From positions 124,001-188,000 of the forward strand of contig NZ_QRHC01000008.1 of assembly GCF_003415655.1 (NCBI RefSeq): a stretch of 64,000 nt of DNA, given 5' to 3'. Positions 38,827-49,131 of this stretch are shown here, one piece after another (position 1 is the first letter of the stretch; the number at the start of each line of letters is the position of its first letter). The notes under the pieces are model-generated. The model made no database searches and was not told where the DNA came from. It was given only the letters and a program-made list of their open reading frames with translations. The stretch is from Vibrio maerlii (GTDB lineage Bacteria > Pseudomonadota > Gammaproteobacteria > Enterobacterales > Vibrionaceae). The position numbers and the translations under genes are program-made.

Positions 38827-40914
38827 TTACTTGTTTTCTTTCTCTTCTTTAGCTTTAGCGATTACTTCTTCAGCTACGTTCGCAGGACATGCAGCGTAGT
38901 GTGCAAATTCCATTGAGAACTGACCACGGCCAGAAGTAATAGTACGTAGGTGACCGATGTAACCAAACATTTCTGATAGAGGTACGTCAGCTTTAATACG
39001 TACGCCAGTAGCACCAGCTTGTTGGTCTTTGATCATACCACGACGACGGTTAAGGTCACCGATTACGTCACCAACGTTGTCTTCTGGAGTGAACACGTCA
39101 ACGTTCATGATTGGCTCAAGAAGTTGCGCACCAGCTTTTGGCATAGATTGACGGAATGCGCCTTTCGCTGCGATTTCAAATGCGATTGCAGATGAGTCAA
39201 CTGCGTGGAAGCCACCGTCGAATAGCTCAACTTCAACGTCTAGAGTTGGGAAGCCAGCAAGAACACCGTTTTCCATCATAGACTCGAAGCCTTTCTCTAC
39301 TGCAGGCCAGAATTCTTTAGGTACGTTACCACCAACAACTGTTGAAGAGAACGTGAAGCCTGAGTTTGGCTCACCTGGCTTGATGCGGTAGTCGATCTTA
39401 CCGAACTGACCAGAACCACCAGACTGCTTCTTGTGCGTGTAGCTGTCTTCGATAGCTTGAGTGATTGTCTCACGGTAAGCTACTTGAGGAGCACCTACTG
39501 TTAGCTCAACGCCGTAAGTACGCTTAAGGATATCTACCTTGATGTCTAGGTGAAGTTCACCCATACCTTTCAGGATAGTTTCGCCTGAATCTTCGTCAGT
39601 CTCAACTTGGAAAGATGGATCTTCTGCAACCATCTTACCGATAGCGATACCCATCTTCTCAGTAGAACCTTTATCTTTAGGCGCTACAGCGATAGAGATT
39701 ACTGGTTCTGGGAAGATCATTGGCTCAAGAGTACATTCGTGCTTAGGATCACATAGAGTGTGACCAGTTTGAACGTTCTTCATACCAACAACTGCAATGA
39801 TGTCACCCGCTTGAGCTTCAGTTAGCTCGTTACGGTCATCAGCTTGCATCTCAACCATACGGCCGATACGCTCAGTTTTACCTGTTGCTGAGTTAAGGAT
39901 TGTGTCACCCTTCTTCATAACACCAGAGTAGATACGGATGAACGTTAGTGCACCGAAACGGTCGTCCATGATCTTAAATGCTAGAGCACGTAGTGGCTCG
40001 TCTGCAGATACTGTTGCTACTTCGCCAGTTGGCTCACCAGTTTCTTTGTCAGTTAGAGGTTGAGCATCTACTTCTGTTGGAGAAGGTAGGTAGTCAACAA
40101 CTGCGTCAAGTACTAGCTGAACACCCTTGTTCTTAAATGCAGAACCACAGAATGTTGGGAAGAATGCTAGGTCACGAGTACCTTTACGAATACAACGCTT
40201 GATGTCTTCGATAGAAGGCTCTTCACCTTCCATGTAAGCTTCCATTAGGTCATCGTCTTGCTCTACAGCAGTTTCGATTAGCTCTTCACGGTAAGCTTCA
40301 ACGTCATCAACCATGTCAGCTGGTACGTCTTGTACTTCGTAGTTTTCTGGAAGACCTGAGTCATCCCATACGTATGCTTTACGGCTTAGTAGGTCTACAA
40401 CACCAACGAAATCGTCTTCACGACCGATTGGTAGAACCATAACTAGTGGGTTTGCAGCAAGAACGTTCTTCACTTGGTCAACAACGTTGTAGAAGTCTGC
40501 ACCCATACGGTCTAGTTTGTTAACGAAGATCAGACGAGATACTTCTGATTCGTTCGCGTAACGCCAGTTAGTCTCTGACTGAGGCTCAACACCACCAGAG
40601 CCACAGAATACACCGATACCACCATCAAGTACTTTAAGTGAACGGTATACTTCTACTGTGAAGTCAACGTGTCCAGGAGTATCGATTACGTTTAGACGGT
40701 GACCGTTCCAGAAACAGCTTACAGCAGCTGACTGGATTGTAATACCACGCTCAGCTTCCTGTTCCATGAAGTCAGTAGTAGATTCACCATCGTGAACCTC
40801 ACCAGTTTTGTGGATCTGACCTGTTAGCTTAAGGATACGCTCAGTGGTAGTTGTTTTACCCGCATCAACGTGCGCGAAAATACCAATGTTTCTGTATTTC
40901 GATAAATCTGCCAT
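38827..40914 (-). CDS. fusA2: Elongation factor G 2 (second EF-G type)
   Basis: 695 aa. G-domain motifs are G1 [13 protein letters not shown]3 DTPGHVDF and G4 NKLDRMGAD. All five EF-G domains appear present, with domain IV carrying [14 protein letters not shown] residues. It begins [20 protein letters not shown] rather than the MARKTPIERYRN start of the str-operon enzyme. It stands alone rather than beside rpsG/tuf. It therefore corresponds to the second EF-G found in Vibrio and Pseudomonas. GTPase paralogues of this kind can act mainly in translocation or in ribosome recycling; which applies here cannot be read from sequence. Confidence 0.92.
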   Translation of the reverse strand: MADLSKYRNIGIFAHVDAGKTTTTERILKLTGQIHKTGEVHDGESTTDFMEQEAERGITIQSAAVSCFWNGHRLNVIDTPGHVDFTVEVYRSLKVLDGGIGVFCGSGGVEPQSETNWRYANESEVSRLIFVNKLDRMGADFYNVVDQVKNVLAANPLVMVLPIGREDDFVGVVDLLSRKAYVWDDSGLPENYEVQDVPADMVDDVEAYREELIETAVEQDDDLMEAYMEGEEPSIEDIKRCIRKGTRDLAFFPTFCGSAFKNKGVQLVLDAVVDYLPSPTEVDAQPLTDKETGEPTGEVATVSADEPLRALAFKIMDDRFGALTFIRIYSGVMKKGDTILNSATGKTERIGRMVEMQADDRNELTEAQAGDIIAVVGMKNVQTGHTLCDPKHECTLEPMIFPEPVISIAVAPKDKGSTEKMGIAIGKMVAEDPSFQVETDEDSGETILKGMGELHLDIKVDILKRTYGVELTVGAPQVAYRETITQAIEDSYTHKKQSGGSGQFGKIDYRIKPGEPNSGFTFSSTVVGGNVPKEFWPAVEKGFESMMENGVLAGFPTLDVEVELFDGGFHAVDSSAIAFEIAAKGAFRQSMPKAGAQLLEPIMNVDVFTPEDNVGDVIGDLNRRRGMIKDQQAGATGVRIKADVPLSEMFGYIGHLRTITSGRGQFSMEFAHYAACPANVAEEVIAKAKEEKENK

Positions 40915-41055
40915 TGTCTTACTCTGTTAATAGGATATAAATTGCGCGCAGAGTATACCACAATCTGTGAGGACTGATAGCTTTGCGTGCAGTAAAGGCC
41001 GAGAATTTTACATTTTTCATTAGAAAGAAAAAAGCACTAATGGAAAACAAACGCT

Positions 41056-41102
41056 AAAAAGCTGTTTCATAAGTACTTTTATCAAAGTAAGAACAAAACA
41101 GC
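41056..41102 (-). terminator. Terminator of radA
   Basis: GCTGTTT (41061-41067) pairs with AAACAGC (41096-41102), with inner pairing of CTTT with AAAG. The stem is followed on the minus strand by TTTTTA. It lies 44 bases past the radA stop. Confidence 0.65.
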
Positions 41103-41145
41103 CCATTGATTCGTCTACCCATAAAGGTAGCTTAAGATGAATTGA

Positions 41146-42525
41146 TTACAACTCGTCGAAGGCACTAATTGCTTCAGAGAGTTTTTTCACTCCGTGGATC
41201 TGCATTCCAGGAATTCCACCCTTTGGCATATTAGCCGCAGGAACGATTGCTTTCTTAAAACCATGCTTAAAGGCTTCATTCAAACGTTCTTGCCCACTCG
41301 GCACGGGACGAATCTCACCCGCCAAGCCAACCTCTCCAAATACCACTACATCTTTTGGTAGCGCTCGGTCACGGAAACTAGAGAGAAGCGCCATGACTAA
41401 CGCTAAGTCAGCACTGGTTTCTGTTACCTTCACGCCCCCCACAACATTGACGAATACATCTTGGTCCGCCATTTGGAGACCACCGTGTTTATGCAGCACG
41501 GCTAATAATAGAGAGAGTCGATTCTGCTCAAGTCCTACCGCAACTCGACGCGGGTTGGCTAATTGTGAGTAATCCACCAGCGCTTGAATCTCCACTAATA
41601 GTGGGCGAGTACCCTCCCACACCACCATAACCGAAGAGCCCGAGGTCTCTTCTTCTCCACGAGACAGGAAAATTGCAGAGGGGTTGGACACTTCTTTCAG
41701 CCCCTGCCCTGTCATCGCAAACACACCTAACTCATTAACAGCACCAAAACGGTTTTTATGGCTGCGCAAAGTTCTGAAGCGGCTATCCGTCCCACCATCG
41801 AGCAATACCGAACAGTCAATGATGTGCTCCAATACCTTAGGGCCAGCCAAGGTGCCATCTTTAGTAACGTGACCAACAATAAACACTGCCACATTATTTT
41901 GCTTCGCGTAGCGAGTGAGTGCCGTAGCTGATTCACGTACCTGTGCCACACTACCTGGTGAGGATTGAACATCACCGACATGCATAACTTGGATAGAGTC
42001 GATCACCATAATCTTTGGCTGTTCTTTCTCTGCTACCTGGCAAATCTTATCGACGTTAGTTTCCGATAGCATCTTAAGATGCTCTTTCGGTAGACCTAAG
42101 CGAGAAGCACGCATGGCGACCTGCTGTAATGACTCCTCACCGGTCACATATAACGTTGGCATTTGCGAAGAGAGCAAACACATGGTTTGCAGCAATAAGG
42201 TCGATTTACCTGCACCTGGATTACCACCAATCAGAATCGCCGCACCCGGCACAATACCACCACCCAGTACTCGGTCTAATTCTTTAAAACCACTGGTGAA
42301 GCGCGGTACCTCTTGTAGGTCGATTTCAGAGAGAGTTTGGACTGTCGATTCTGTCGCGCTACCCGCATAACCCGATAAACGTTCATTACGAGCGGCTGCT
42401 GGAGATGCTGCAATACGCACTTCTGTTATCGTATTCCAAGCACCACATGCATTACACTGTCCCTGCCAGCGAGGGAAATCTGCGCCACAATCGTTACAAA
42501 CGTAAGCGCGCTTTGCTTTAGCCAT
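41146..42525 (-). CDS. radA: RadA, DNA repair / branch-migration protein
   Basis: 459 aa from ATG at 42525. The N-terminal zinc finger is CNDCGADFPRWQGQCNAC. The RecA-like core has Walker A GGNPGAGKSTLLLQ and the RadA-specific KNRFG motif in SHKNRFGAVNELGVF. The C-terminal Lon-protease-like domain (about 290-459) includes GGVKVTETSADLALVMALLS. RadA drives branch migration in homologous recombination. It is divergent from the PilZ protein gene. Confidence 0.96.
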   Translation of the reverse strand: MAKAKRAYVCNDCGADFPRWQGQCNACGAWNTITEVRIAASPAAARNERLSGYAGSATESTVQTLSEIDLQEVPRFTSGFKELDRVLGGGIVPGAAILIGGNPGAGKSTLLLQTMCLLSSQMPTLYVTGEESLQQVAMRASRLGLPKEHLKMLSETNVDKICQVAEKEQPKIMVIDSIQVMHVGDVQSSPGSVAQVRESATALTRYAKQNNVAVFIVGHVTKDGTLAGPKVLEHIIDCSVLLDGGTDSRFRTLRSHKNRFGAVNELGVFAMTGQGLKEVSNPSAIFLSRGEEETSGSSVMVVWEGTRPLLVEIQALVDYSQLANPRRVAVGLEQNRLSLLLAVLHKHGGLQMADQDVFVNVVGGVKVTETSADLALVMALLSSFRDRALPKDVVVFGEVGLAGEIRPVPSGQERLNEAFKHGFKKAIVPAANMPKGGIPGMQIHGVKKLSEAISAFDEL

Positions 42526-42698
42526 AGCCAAATGTACCTAAATAATTTGAGTGGGTTCTATTTTGTTAGGGTAAGAGGTTAAATAGAGTGGCTATATATG
42601 TAAAGATATCCATTCGTTGGTCGATATAACCAATATATATAAAAGCGATCAACGATAAATCAAAGCTATCAATGTTTGCCATAACTATAAATTAATTC

Positions 42699-45029
42699 AT
42701 GCAACAGTCAGAAATTCTATCCCTTACAGAAAAGCTCATCCCCGTCTATCGCTCAGACGACTTTGAGTTTGTGCTCAATCAACTCACCGAAGGCGAACCA
42801 GCCTCACTTAAACTATTAGTGAAAATGGAACTGAACAAGCTGATGGCGCCCTGCCAGAAGTCTATTGATCTTAGAGGTCGAGTTCAGGGTGAAGTTCGTG
42901 AGTATGTGCTAGATGGTAAGACTCACTGGTTCGATGACGTAGCACTAAATGCCTATCATAAGAACGTACAGAAATACGGAAGTTTTACTGAAGGCGTTTG
43001 GCAAATCCTCACCAATACTCGAAACAATTTTCGAGTAATGCATCAAAAGAACAAACAATCGCAAGTTCAAGGACAGAAAGTGGATCCAGCCTTTGTTGCT
43101 GAACCCATTCGCCTCGGCTTTCATTTACAACGACAAGAGAATCGCCTCAAGGTTGCAAGCCAAGTTGAGATAACTCTCGACAACCAAACCAACATTCATG
43201 GTGTGAGTGTTGATTTATCAAGCTCTGGTGCCAAATTTAAGCTTCCAAGTGCATTCCAGTATCAGCTGGGTGATGTTATTTCTGTCTCTTTTACTGAGTT
43301 ACGCCAATCAACCAACATTCCTGGCCTATCAAAACCTATCGAATATCGAATTCTCGGAGTTGATGACTTCAGTGAAAGTGTTCGTATTATTCGAACACTT
43401 AAATTGACCGAGACAGAGGTTATCGACCAAGCCATCGAAAAGTCGCTACAGTCTGAAACGAAGCGCAGTCAACATGACAATCAAGATAAAATCATTCGCA
43501 CACGTACTAAAGGCTATGAACACGCTTATCTGAAACATACGTGTCACCTTCCGCTGTTTTTTAGCGGCAAAGATCTGAAGCTTGCGATGTTGACTGACAA
43601 TAACCAACCTTTATGGCAATACTGGCAGGATGAACGAAACCAGCAAACCATAGCCAACCTATTTAGCCCGAATCGCATGGAGTATCTCACTCGACCTGGA
43701 ATGCGCAACTCGAGCAATATGATTTATGCATTCAATCACCAACACAAAGAGCGACAATTCTTCTACTCTATGATGCTGCCTGAAGCTTCAATTGAGCAGC
43801 GCCAACTTTTTTGGCATTTAGGCAGTCGTCAAGACAGCTGGAAAGCTTTCCGTATTCAAATTTTTGAATTGTCGGAAAGTGAGAGCCAAGCACTCGCAGA
43901 AAATACTGAAGCTCTACGCTCCATCAATGAGCCATTAACTCATTGCGGTATTCTGCAAGAAATCAGCAGTAAAGATTCAGCAAGCGATTACCTACTCACA
44001 GAAAGGCCGCGATTGCCTAGTAGCGAGATAAACCCTTTCCGCCACGCGAGAAAGATCGTATCCCAACCACTGTGTATGTATTTCGATGACAAATCTCGTC
44101 GCCGCGAACCTCGTTATCAGTTCACATCACCTTTGACGGTAACGACAACGGAAGGGAAGGTCTTTAATGGAAATACTATTGACCTATCTAAGCATGGGTT
44201 GAGTCTCAAGCTTGATGAACCGGGCATCTTCAAAGCGGATGACCAGATTAAGATCCACTTTAAAGAGCTTCAGCGCTATGACAGCTCAGTACCACTTTCT
44301 AAGGTACCGTATCGTGTCATCCGAACCAACAATCATACGCTGCAATTAGCAATTTTGAGTAGCGGTGATACGGTCAAAACCACGGTTTTCCTCAATAAAC
44401 TGATTGAACACAACCAAGAAAAGCTTAAATCGAAGAAAGAAATTTTGCCGAGCCCTGAGCTACTGCAAAGTTTACATGCCTGCTTACTTGATAAAATGGT
44501 TTCTTCGCCTTTCTTTGTGCATAAAGACAATAAGGTCTTAAGTACCAATGTCATTGGCGTTAACTATCCGCTTCCTGAATACCTAAAAGTGCTCTCGCAA
44601 TACTCTGGTTCACAAGGGATCAGCCTAGAACCTTTGTTCAAAGGTAAAACCAATAGCTTGTTGGCGACGCCAATGAAGCGCATTGTAGGTGCCGAACCAA
44701 GCTTTAATGAGCTTTATGTTGCTGTGGTTAAGAGCGGAGAACGAATAGACTCGATTCACACTCGATTGAGGCAAGAGTTTAAGTCGATTAACGAACGAAT
44801 CATGTTCATCAAGAAGGCCAGAATGCTTGGCGAATGCTTCGTACTTCGTCTTTCGGGTGCCCCTGTCTTTGATAGCTTTACTAAGATATTGCAGCAGGAT
44901 CTTCTCGACCTGACTCAACTTAATATGATCAGTGCGCGTAATGTAGAGAAAGAAATCGCCAATATTATCGGCTACGGTGAGATCACGGACATTACCGAAG
45001 AAGTACTGATCCGATTGGAGCTTACCTAG
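42699..45029 (+). CDS. Large PilZ-domain protein (PlzC-like)
   Basis: 776 aa. There are two complete PilZ domains. The first, at about 144-245, has RQENR and the switch motif DLSSSG. The second, at about 466-570, has RREPR and DLSKHG. Both have the RxxxR and DxSxxG residues needed to bind c-di-GMP. The N-terminal 140 and C-terminal 200 residues match no family I recognise. There is no signal peptide, so it is cytoplasmic. Gene order suggests it is the counterpart of V. cholerae PlzC (VC2344), a PilZ protein linked to motility and biofilm. Confidence 0.85.
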   Translation: MQQSEILSLTEKLIPVYRSDDFEFVLNQLTEGEPASLKLLVKMELNKLMAPCQKSIDLRGRVQGEVREYVLDGKTHWFDDVALNAYHKNVQKYGSFTEGVWQILTNTRNNFRVMHQKNKQSQVQGQKVDPAFVAEPIRLGFHLQRQENRLKVASQVEITLDNQTNIHGVSVDLSSSGAKFKLPSAFQYQLGDVISVSFTELRQSTNIPGLSKPIEYRILGVDDFSESVRIIRTLKLTETEVIDQAIEKSLQSETKRSQHDNQDKIIRTRTKGYEHAYLKHTCHLPLFFSGKDLKLAMLTDNNQPLWQYWQDERNQQTIANLFSPNRMEYLTRPGMRNSSNMIYAFNHQHKERQFFYSMMLPEASIEQRQLFWHLGSRQDSWKAFRIQIFELSESESQALAENTEALRSINEPLTHCGILQEISSKDSASDYLLTERPRLPSSEINPFRHARKIVSQPLCMYFDDKSRRREPRYQFTSPLTVTTTEGKVFNGNTIDLSKHGLSLKLDEPGIFKADDQIKIHFKELQRYDSSVPLSKVPYRVIRTNNHTLQLAILSSGDTVKTTVFLNKLIEHNQEKLKSKKEILPSPELLQSLHACLLDKMVSSPFFVHKDNKVLSTNVIGVNYPLPEYLKVLSQYSGSQGISLEPLFKGKTNSLLATPMKRIVGAEPSFNELYVAVVKSGERIDSIHTRLRQEFKSINERIMFIKKARMLGECFVLRLSGAPVFDSFTKILQQDLLDLTQLNMISARNVEKEIANIIGYGEITDITEEVLIRLELT

Positions 45030-45066
45030 TACAGTTTTAGAAAACCTTAGGGTAGCAAGCTAGTAG

Positions 45067-45091
45067 AAAGAGCCTCTATTGAGACTCTTTT
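45067..45091. terminator. Bidirectional terminator between PilZ gene and serB
   Basis: AAAGAG-CTC pairs with GAG-CTCTTT around a TATT loop with one mismatch. T-rich flanks on both strands fit use by both convergent genes. Confidence 0.7.
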
Positions 45092-45121
45092 GCCAAATAA
45101 TCTATAACGATTAAATTAAAA

Positions 45122-46102
45122 CTATGGCTTACGCTGCCAGCTCACTTTCTGCTGCTTGGCCAGTGCTGCTGATAAGATACAAAGCACACCACCTAGGCCC
45201 GAATAACGAATGGCGACTTGAGCTTGTTGTTCTACCTTAGGTTTAGCGTGGTAGGCAATACCTAAACCAGCACTATCCATCATAACAAGGTCATTGGCAC
45301 CATCGCCGACTGCGATCGTGTTATATGCATCGACATCATACTCTTCAGCCAAAGACTGAAGGATATCGGCTTTAGTTTGAGCTGAAACAACATCTCCCAA
45401 CACTTCACCCGTCAGTTTGCCATCAACAATCTCAAGCTGATTCGACTGTGCATGATCAAGGCCTAATGTTTCTTTAAGATAATCAGAGAAGTAAGTAAAA
45501 CCACCCGAAGCAATGGCGGTTTTCCAACCTAAGGCGTTTAGCGTAGACACAAGTTCTTGAAGGTCAGGCATGAATAGCAGTTCATCACGCACTGAGCTAA
45601 GAATGGATTCGTCGGCACCTTTTAGTTTAGCAACACGCTGACGAAGGCTCTGTTCAAAATCTAGCTCTCCTTGCATCGCACGCTCGGTAACGTCAGCAAC
45701 CTCTTCGCCCACACCGGCCAGTTTTGCGATTTCGTCAATGCATTCGATCTGAATTGCAGTAGAGTCCATATCCATCACAATCAGACCAGGCTGACTTAAA
45801 TCAGGTACGTCCGCTAAGTTTGCATAATCAATTCGCAATGCTTGAAGGATCTCTTCGTGCTCTGAAGTCAGTTCGCCCGACATTAAAGCGACATCATAGT
45901 GGCCTACCTTCCACGTATCGAGTACTGGATTGTATATCCCGGTATAAAAGTCGATATCATCAAAGTGTTGTGGCGATAGATACTCGGCAAACACGACCCA
46001 ACTTGCTTTCGCTTTTGCCAAACGCGTTGAGAAACGAGTCTCAGGCAATCGCTTTAACAAAGAAGTGTGACGATGAATCGGTAAAGTTTTTTTCAAATCC
46101 AT
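45122..46102 (-). CDS. serB: SerB, phosphoserine phosphatase
   Basis: 326 aa. Haloacid-dehalogenase motif I is VMDMDSTAIQIECIDEIA (about residues 110-127), motif II is AIASGGFTYF, and motif III is VGDGANDLVMMDSAGLGIAY. The N-terminal 100 residues are the ACT-like extension typical of gammaproteobacterial SerB. It performs the last step of serine synthesis from phosphoserine. It is divergent from ytjB with a 109-bp gap. Confidence 0.96.
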   Translation of the reverse strand: MDLKKTLPIHRHTSLLKRLPETRFSTRLAKAKASWVVFAEYLSPQHFDDIDFYTGIYNPVLDTWKVGHYDVALMSGELTSEHEEILQALRIDYANLADVPDLSQPGLIVMDMDSTAIQIECIDEIAKLAGVGEEVADVTERAMQGELDFEQSLRQRVAKLKGADESILSSVRDELLFMPDLQELVSTLNALGWKTAIASGGFTYFSDYLKETLGLDHAQSNQLEIVDGKLTGEVLGDVVSAQTKADILQSLAEEYDVDAYNTIAVGDGANDLVMMDSAGLGIAYHAKPKVEQQAQVAIRYSGLGGVLCILSAALAKQQKVSWQRKP

Positions 46103-46211
46103 ATGTTGATATTCCTAAACAAATTAGACAAACGTTACCCTATTGCAATTTATAAACGCAAGTCTCAATATTACTCACAGAGAAATTGACAATAAAAATA
46201 CTGAGTTTCCC

Positions 46212-46823
46212 ATGAAAGAGTCCTTATTTTCCATACGAGTATTTGCCCGCGCGCTTGCGGCCATCCTCCTTATGGTGATGTTTTTCACTATTGCTAATAA
46301 TAGCCAAGTGATCAGCAAGGGAAATGAAACCATTCAAGCACGTCAGCTTGAAACGCTTACCAAGGTACTCATTACCCAAGCGGCACTCTCTGCTAGCAAT
46401 AGCATTGCAACCCAAGATCAAGAGCGCTTACTACACCTAACCAATCAACTTGCACAAGACAGACTCGTATTCGATGCCACTATTTATGATGCCGAAGGGG
46501 TTCGTTTAGCCTCAAGCAGTAACGCGTTAACTGCTCGTGAGGTATTAGGATTAGATACACCGCTTTCTACTGCTTCCATTGGTAAGCAGCAACTTGTCGA
46601 GCCTATCTACAGAGATTCGAGCCTAGTAGGCTATGTACGCGTGACATTTGAAACAGGAAAGGTAACGTCTATCTCTGACCATCATTATCGTAAGAGCGAT
46701 CGCTACATGATTGTGATGATACTGATGAGTTTTATCAGTGGCGTGCTGATTACGCTATTACTACGCAAGAAGAAGATTGCCCACAGAACACGTGGCGAAA
46801 ATCAGTTGTTGAAAGATATGTAA
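46212..46823 (+). CDS. ytjB: YtjB/AhpA-like membrane protein
   Basis: 203 aa from ATG at 46212 (an in-frame ATG at 46143 would add 23 residues without a good upstream site). An N-terminal membrane segment (ALAAILLMVMFFTIA) and a second one near residue 175 (YMIVMILMSFISGVLITLLL) flank a periplasmic domain of about 130 residues with PAS/sensor-like strands. The family (SMP/YtjB) commonly sits beside serB. Its biochemical role is not settled. Its stop codon is followed directly by an octamer repeat array. Confidence 0.82.
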   Translation: MKESLFSIRVFARALAAILLMVMFFTIANNSQVISKGNETIQARQLETLTKVLITQAALSASNSIATQDQERLLHLTNQLAQDRLVFDATIYDAEGVRLASSSNALTAREVLGLDTPLSTASIGKQQLVEPIYRDSSLVGYVRVTFETGKVTSISDHHYRKSDRYMIVMILMSFISGVLITLLLRKKKIAHRTRGENQLLKDM

Positions 46824-46871
46824 GAGCTAGAGAGCTAGAGAGCTAGAGAGCTAGAGAGCTAGAGAGCTAGA
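46824..46871 (+). repeat. Octamer tandem repeat (GAGCTAGA)6 directly after a stop codon
   Basis: Six perfect copies begin at the base after the ytjB TAA, in the same phase as the arrays at 5919 and 59312. The array is followed by GAAAAATAGGGGTTGACG, the left arm of a full terminator. Confidence 0.97.
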
Positions 46872-46872
46872 G

Positions 46873-46910
46873 AAAAATAGGGGTTGACGCTTACACGTCA
46901 ACCCCTATTT
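46873..46910. terminator. Strong bidirectional terminator between ytjB and deoD
   Basis: A perfect 15-bp stem (AAATAGGGGTTGACG at 46875-46889 with 46896-46910) around a CTTACA loop. On the minus strand it is followed by a run of T, so it serves deoD best; on the plus strand it ends CCTATTTCG. Confidence 0.92.
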
Positions 46911-46981
46911 CGTATGTTAGAAAGAATCTAGTTCTCTACCTTTCCAGCAGCGAAGCGATCTCGCAACTCAAGTTCTAGCGA

Positions 46982-47701
46982 TTACTCTTCATCACCTAGA
47001 AGAACTGAATCTAGAGCGATTTCCATCATCTCGTTGAACGTCGTAGCACGCTCTTCAGAAGTCGTTTGCTCACCTGTTTTGATGTGGTCAGATACAGTAC
47101 AGATAGCTAGCGCTTTTGCACCGTACTCAGCAGCAACGCCGTAGATGCCTGCAGCTTCCATTTCAACACCTACGATACCGTACTTGTCCATTACGTCGAA
47201 CATTTCTGGATCTGGCGTGTAGAACAGCTCAGCAGAGAATAGGTTACCGACTTTTACGTCGATACCGCGAGCTTTTGCTGCTTCTTCTGCAGCTTTAACC
47301 ATTTTGTAGTCTGCAATTGCCGCGAAATCATGGCCCTTGAAGCGAATGCGGTTCACTTTAGAGTCCGTACATGCACCCATACCGATCACTACATCACGTA
47401 CCTTGATGTCTTCGTTTACAGCACCACAGCTACCAACACGGATGATCTTCTTAACACCGAAATCTTTGATTAGCTCAGTTACGTAGATTGAACATGATGG
47501 GATACCCATACCGTGGCCCATAACTGAGATCTTACGGCCTTTGTAAGTACCTGTGTAACCAAACATGTTACGAACGTCACACACCTGAACAACGTCGTCT
47601 AGGAAAGTTTCTGCGATGTATTTAGCACGTAGCGGGTCACCCGGCATAAGTACTACGTCTGCGAAAGCGCCCATTTCTGCGTTGATATGAGGAGTTGCCA
47701 T
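46982..47701 (-). CDS. deoD: DeoD, purine nucleoside phosphorylase
   Basis: 239 aa, full length for the hexameric bacterial enzyme. Signatures are [15 protein letters not shown] near the N-terminus, [15 protein letters not shown], and the active-site region [13 protein letters not shown] with the catalytic Asp in [11 protein letters not shown]. It splits purine (deoxy)nucleosides with phosphate. It is the last gene of the deoC-deoA-deoB-deoD cluster. Confidence 0.97.
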   Translation of the reverse strand: MATPHINAEMGAFADVVLMPGDPLRAKYIAETFLDDVVQVCDVRNMFGYTGTYKGRKISVMGHGMGIPSCSIYVTELIKDFGVKKIIRVGSCGAVNEDIKVRDVVIGMGACTDSKVNRIRFKGHDFAAIADYKMVKAAEEAAKARGIDVKVGNLFSAELFYTPDPEMFDVMDKYGIVGVEMEAAGIYGVAAEYGAKALAICTVSDHIKTGEQTTSEERATTFNEMMEIALDSVLLGDEE

Positions 47702-47820
47702 TTTTTAATTCCTTTGTTGTGTTGTTGGCGCAATATATCACGCCATTTCTTTACTGTTTTCAGGTAAGAACCTAAGAATTCACTACCTAAGCTCTCACCA
47801 AAATAAACCGTTAAATCAGC

Positions 47821-49041
47821 TTATAGAAAGCTCTTACCATATTCCATATCAGACGTACCAAAGTACTCTGCTAAGGTTTGGCCAATATCTGCAAAGCTAT
47901 CACGGCGACCTAGAGAACCCGCTGGAACCTTGTTGCCATATACGATAACAGGGATATGCTCACGAGTATGATCGCTACCAGGCCATGTTGGGTCACAACC
48001 GTGGTCAGCTGTCAGGATCAAGATATCGTCTTCTTTCATCATTTCGACGACTTCGTTGATACGACCATCAAAGTACTCAAGAGCAGCAGCATAACCTGCA
48101 ACGTCACGACGGTGACCATAAGCTGAGTCGAAATCTACGAAATTGGTGAAGACGATAGTGTTATCACCTGCTTCAGCAATCGCTTCTTTAGTTGCTTCAA
48201 ACAGTGCTGGGATACCCGTTGCTTTGGTCTTCTTAGTGATACCACAACCTGCGTAGATATCAGAAATCTTACCGATCGAGTGAACTTGACCGCTCTTCTC
48301 GTCAACCAACTTTTGCAGCACGGTTGCTGATGGTGGCTCAACTGATAGATCACGACGGTTACCCGTGCGCTCAAATTGACCTTTACCTGGACCAACGAAC
48401 GGACGCGCGATTACACGACCAATGTTGTAGTCTTCAAGCTCTTCACGTGCAATTTGGCACAGATCGAGTAGGCGCTCTAGACCAAAGGTTTCTTCATGAC
48501 ACGCGATTTGGAATACTGAATCAGCAGAGGTATAGAAGATAGGTAGGCCTGTCTTCATATGTTCTTCGCCAAGATTATCTAAAATCTCAGTACCAGACGA
48601 GTGACAGTTACCCAAGAAACCATTTAGGTCTGCACGTTCTAGAATGCGGTCTGTCAGCTCTTTCGGGAAGCTGTTCTCTTTGTCAGTAAAGTAGCCCCAA
48701 TCAAATAGAACCGGCACACCTGCAATTTCCCAGTGACCTGATGGAGTATCCTTACCCGATGAAAGTTCAGCCGCGTGGCCATAAGCGCCGATGATCTCTA
48801 CATCATCAGAAAAACCAGCAGCAAAGCTACCCGTCGACTCTTTATGTGCCATTGCCAAACCAAGTTTAGATAGGTTAGGTAGCTTCATTGCACCTTGGCG
48901 GTTTTCATTGTCTGCTAGGCCTTTATCACACTGCTCAGCAATGTGACCCATAGTATCTGAACCCACATCTCCGAACTTGTCTGCATCACCTGCAGCACCA
49001 ATTCCGAATGAGTCTAAAACTAAAATAAACGCTCTTTTCAT
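47821..49041 (-). CDS. deoB: DeoB, phosphopentomutase
   Basis: 406 aa. The metal-binding alkaline-phosphatase-type motifs are [20 protein letters not shown] at the N-terminus and [20 protein letters not shown] near residue 340, and the phosphorylated Thr lies in [11 protein letters not shown]. It converts (deoxy)ribose 1-phosphate to the 5-phosphate. It is in line with deoA and deoD. Confidence 0.97.
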   Translation of the reverse strand: MKRAFILVLDSFGIGAAGDADKFGDVGSDTMGHIAEQCDKGLADNENRQGAMKLPNLSKLGLAMAHKESTGSFAAGFSDDVEIIGAYGHAAELSSGKDTPSGHWEIAGVPVLFDWGYFTDKENSFPKELTDRILERADLNGFLGNCHSSGTEILDNLGEEHMKTGLPIFYTSADSVFQIACHEETFGLERLLDLCQIAREELEDYNIGRVIARPFVGPGKGQFERTGNRRDLSVEPPSATVLQKLVDEKSGQVHSIGKISDIYAGCGITKKTKATGIPALFEATKEAIAEAGDNTIVFTNFVDFDSAYGHRRDVAGYAAALEYFDGRINEVVEMMKEDDILILTADHGCDPTWPGSDHTREHIPVIVYGNKVPAGSLGRRDSFADIGQTLAEYFGTSDMEYGKSFL

Positions 49042-49131
49042 CTTTCTTTCCCTCTAATTGGCCGAGAGATTTAACCCACTCGACCAATCTATACATTCTT
49101 AATCAAACTAAGCTATTCAATTTGCTCAGAG

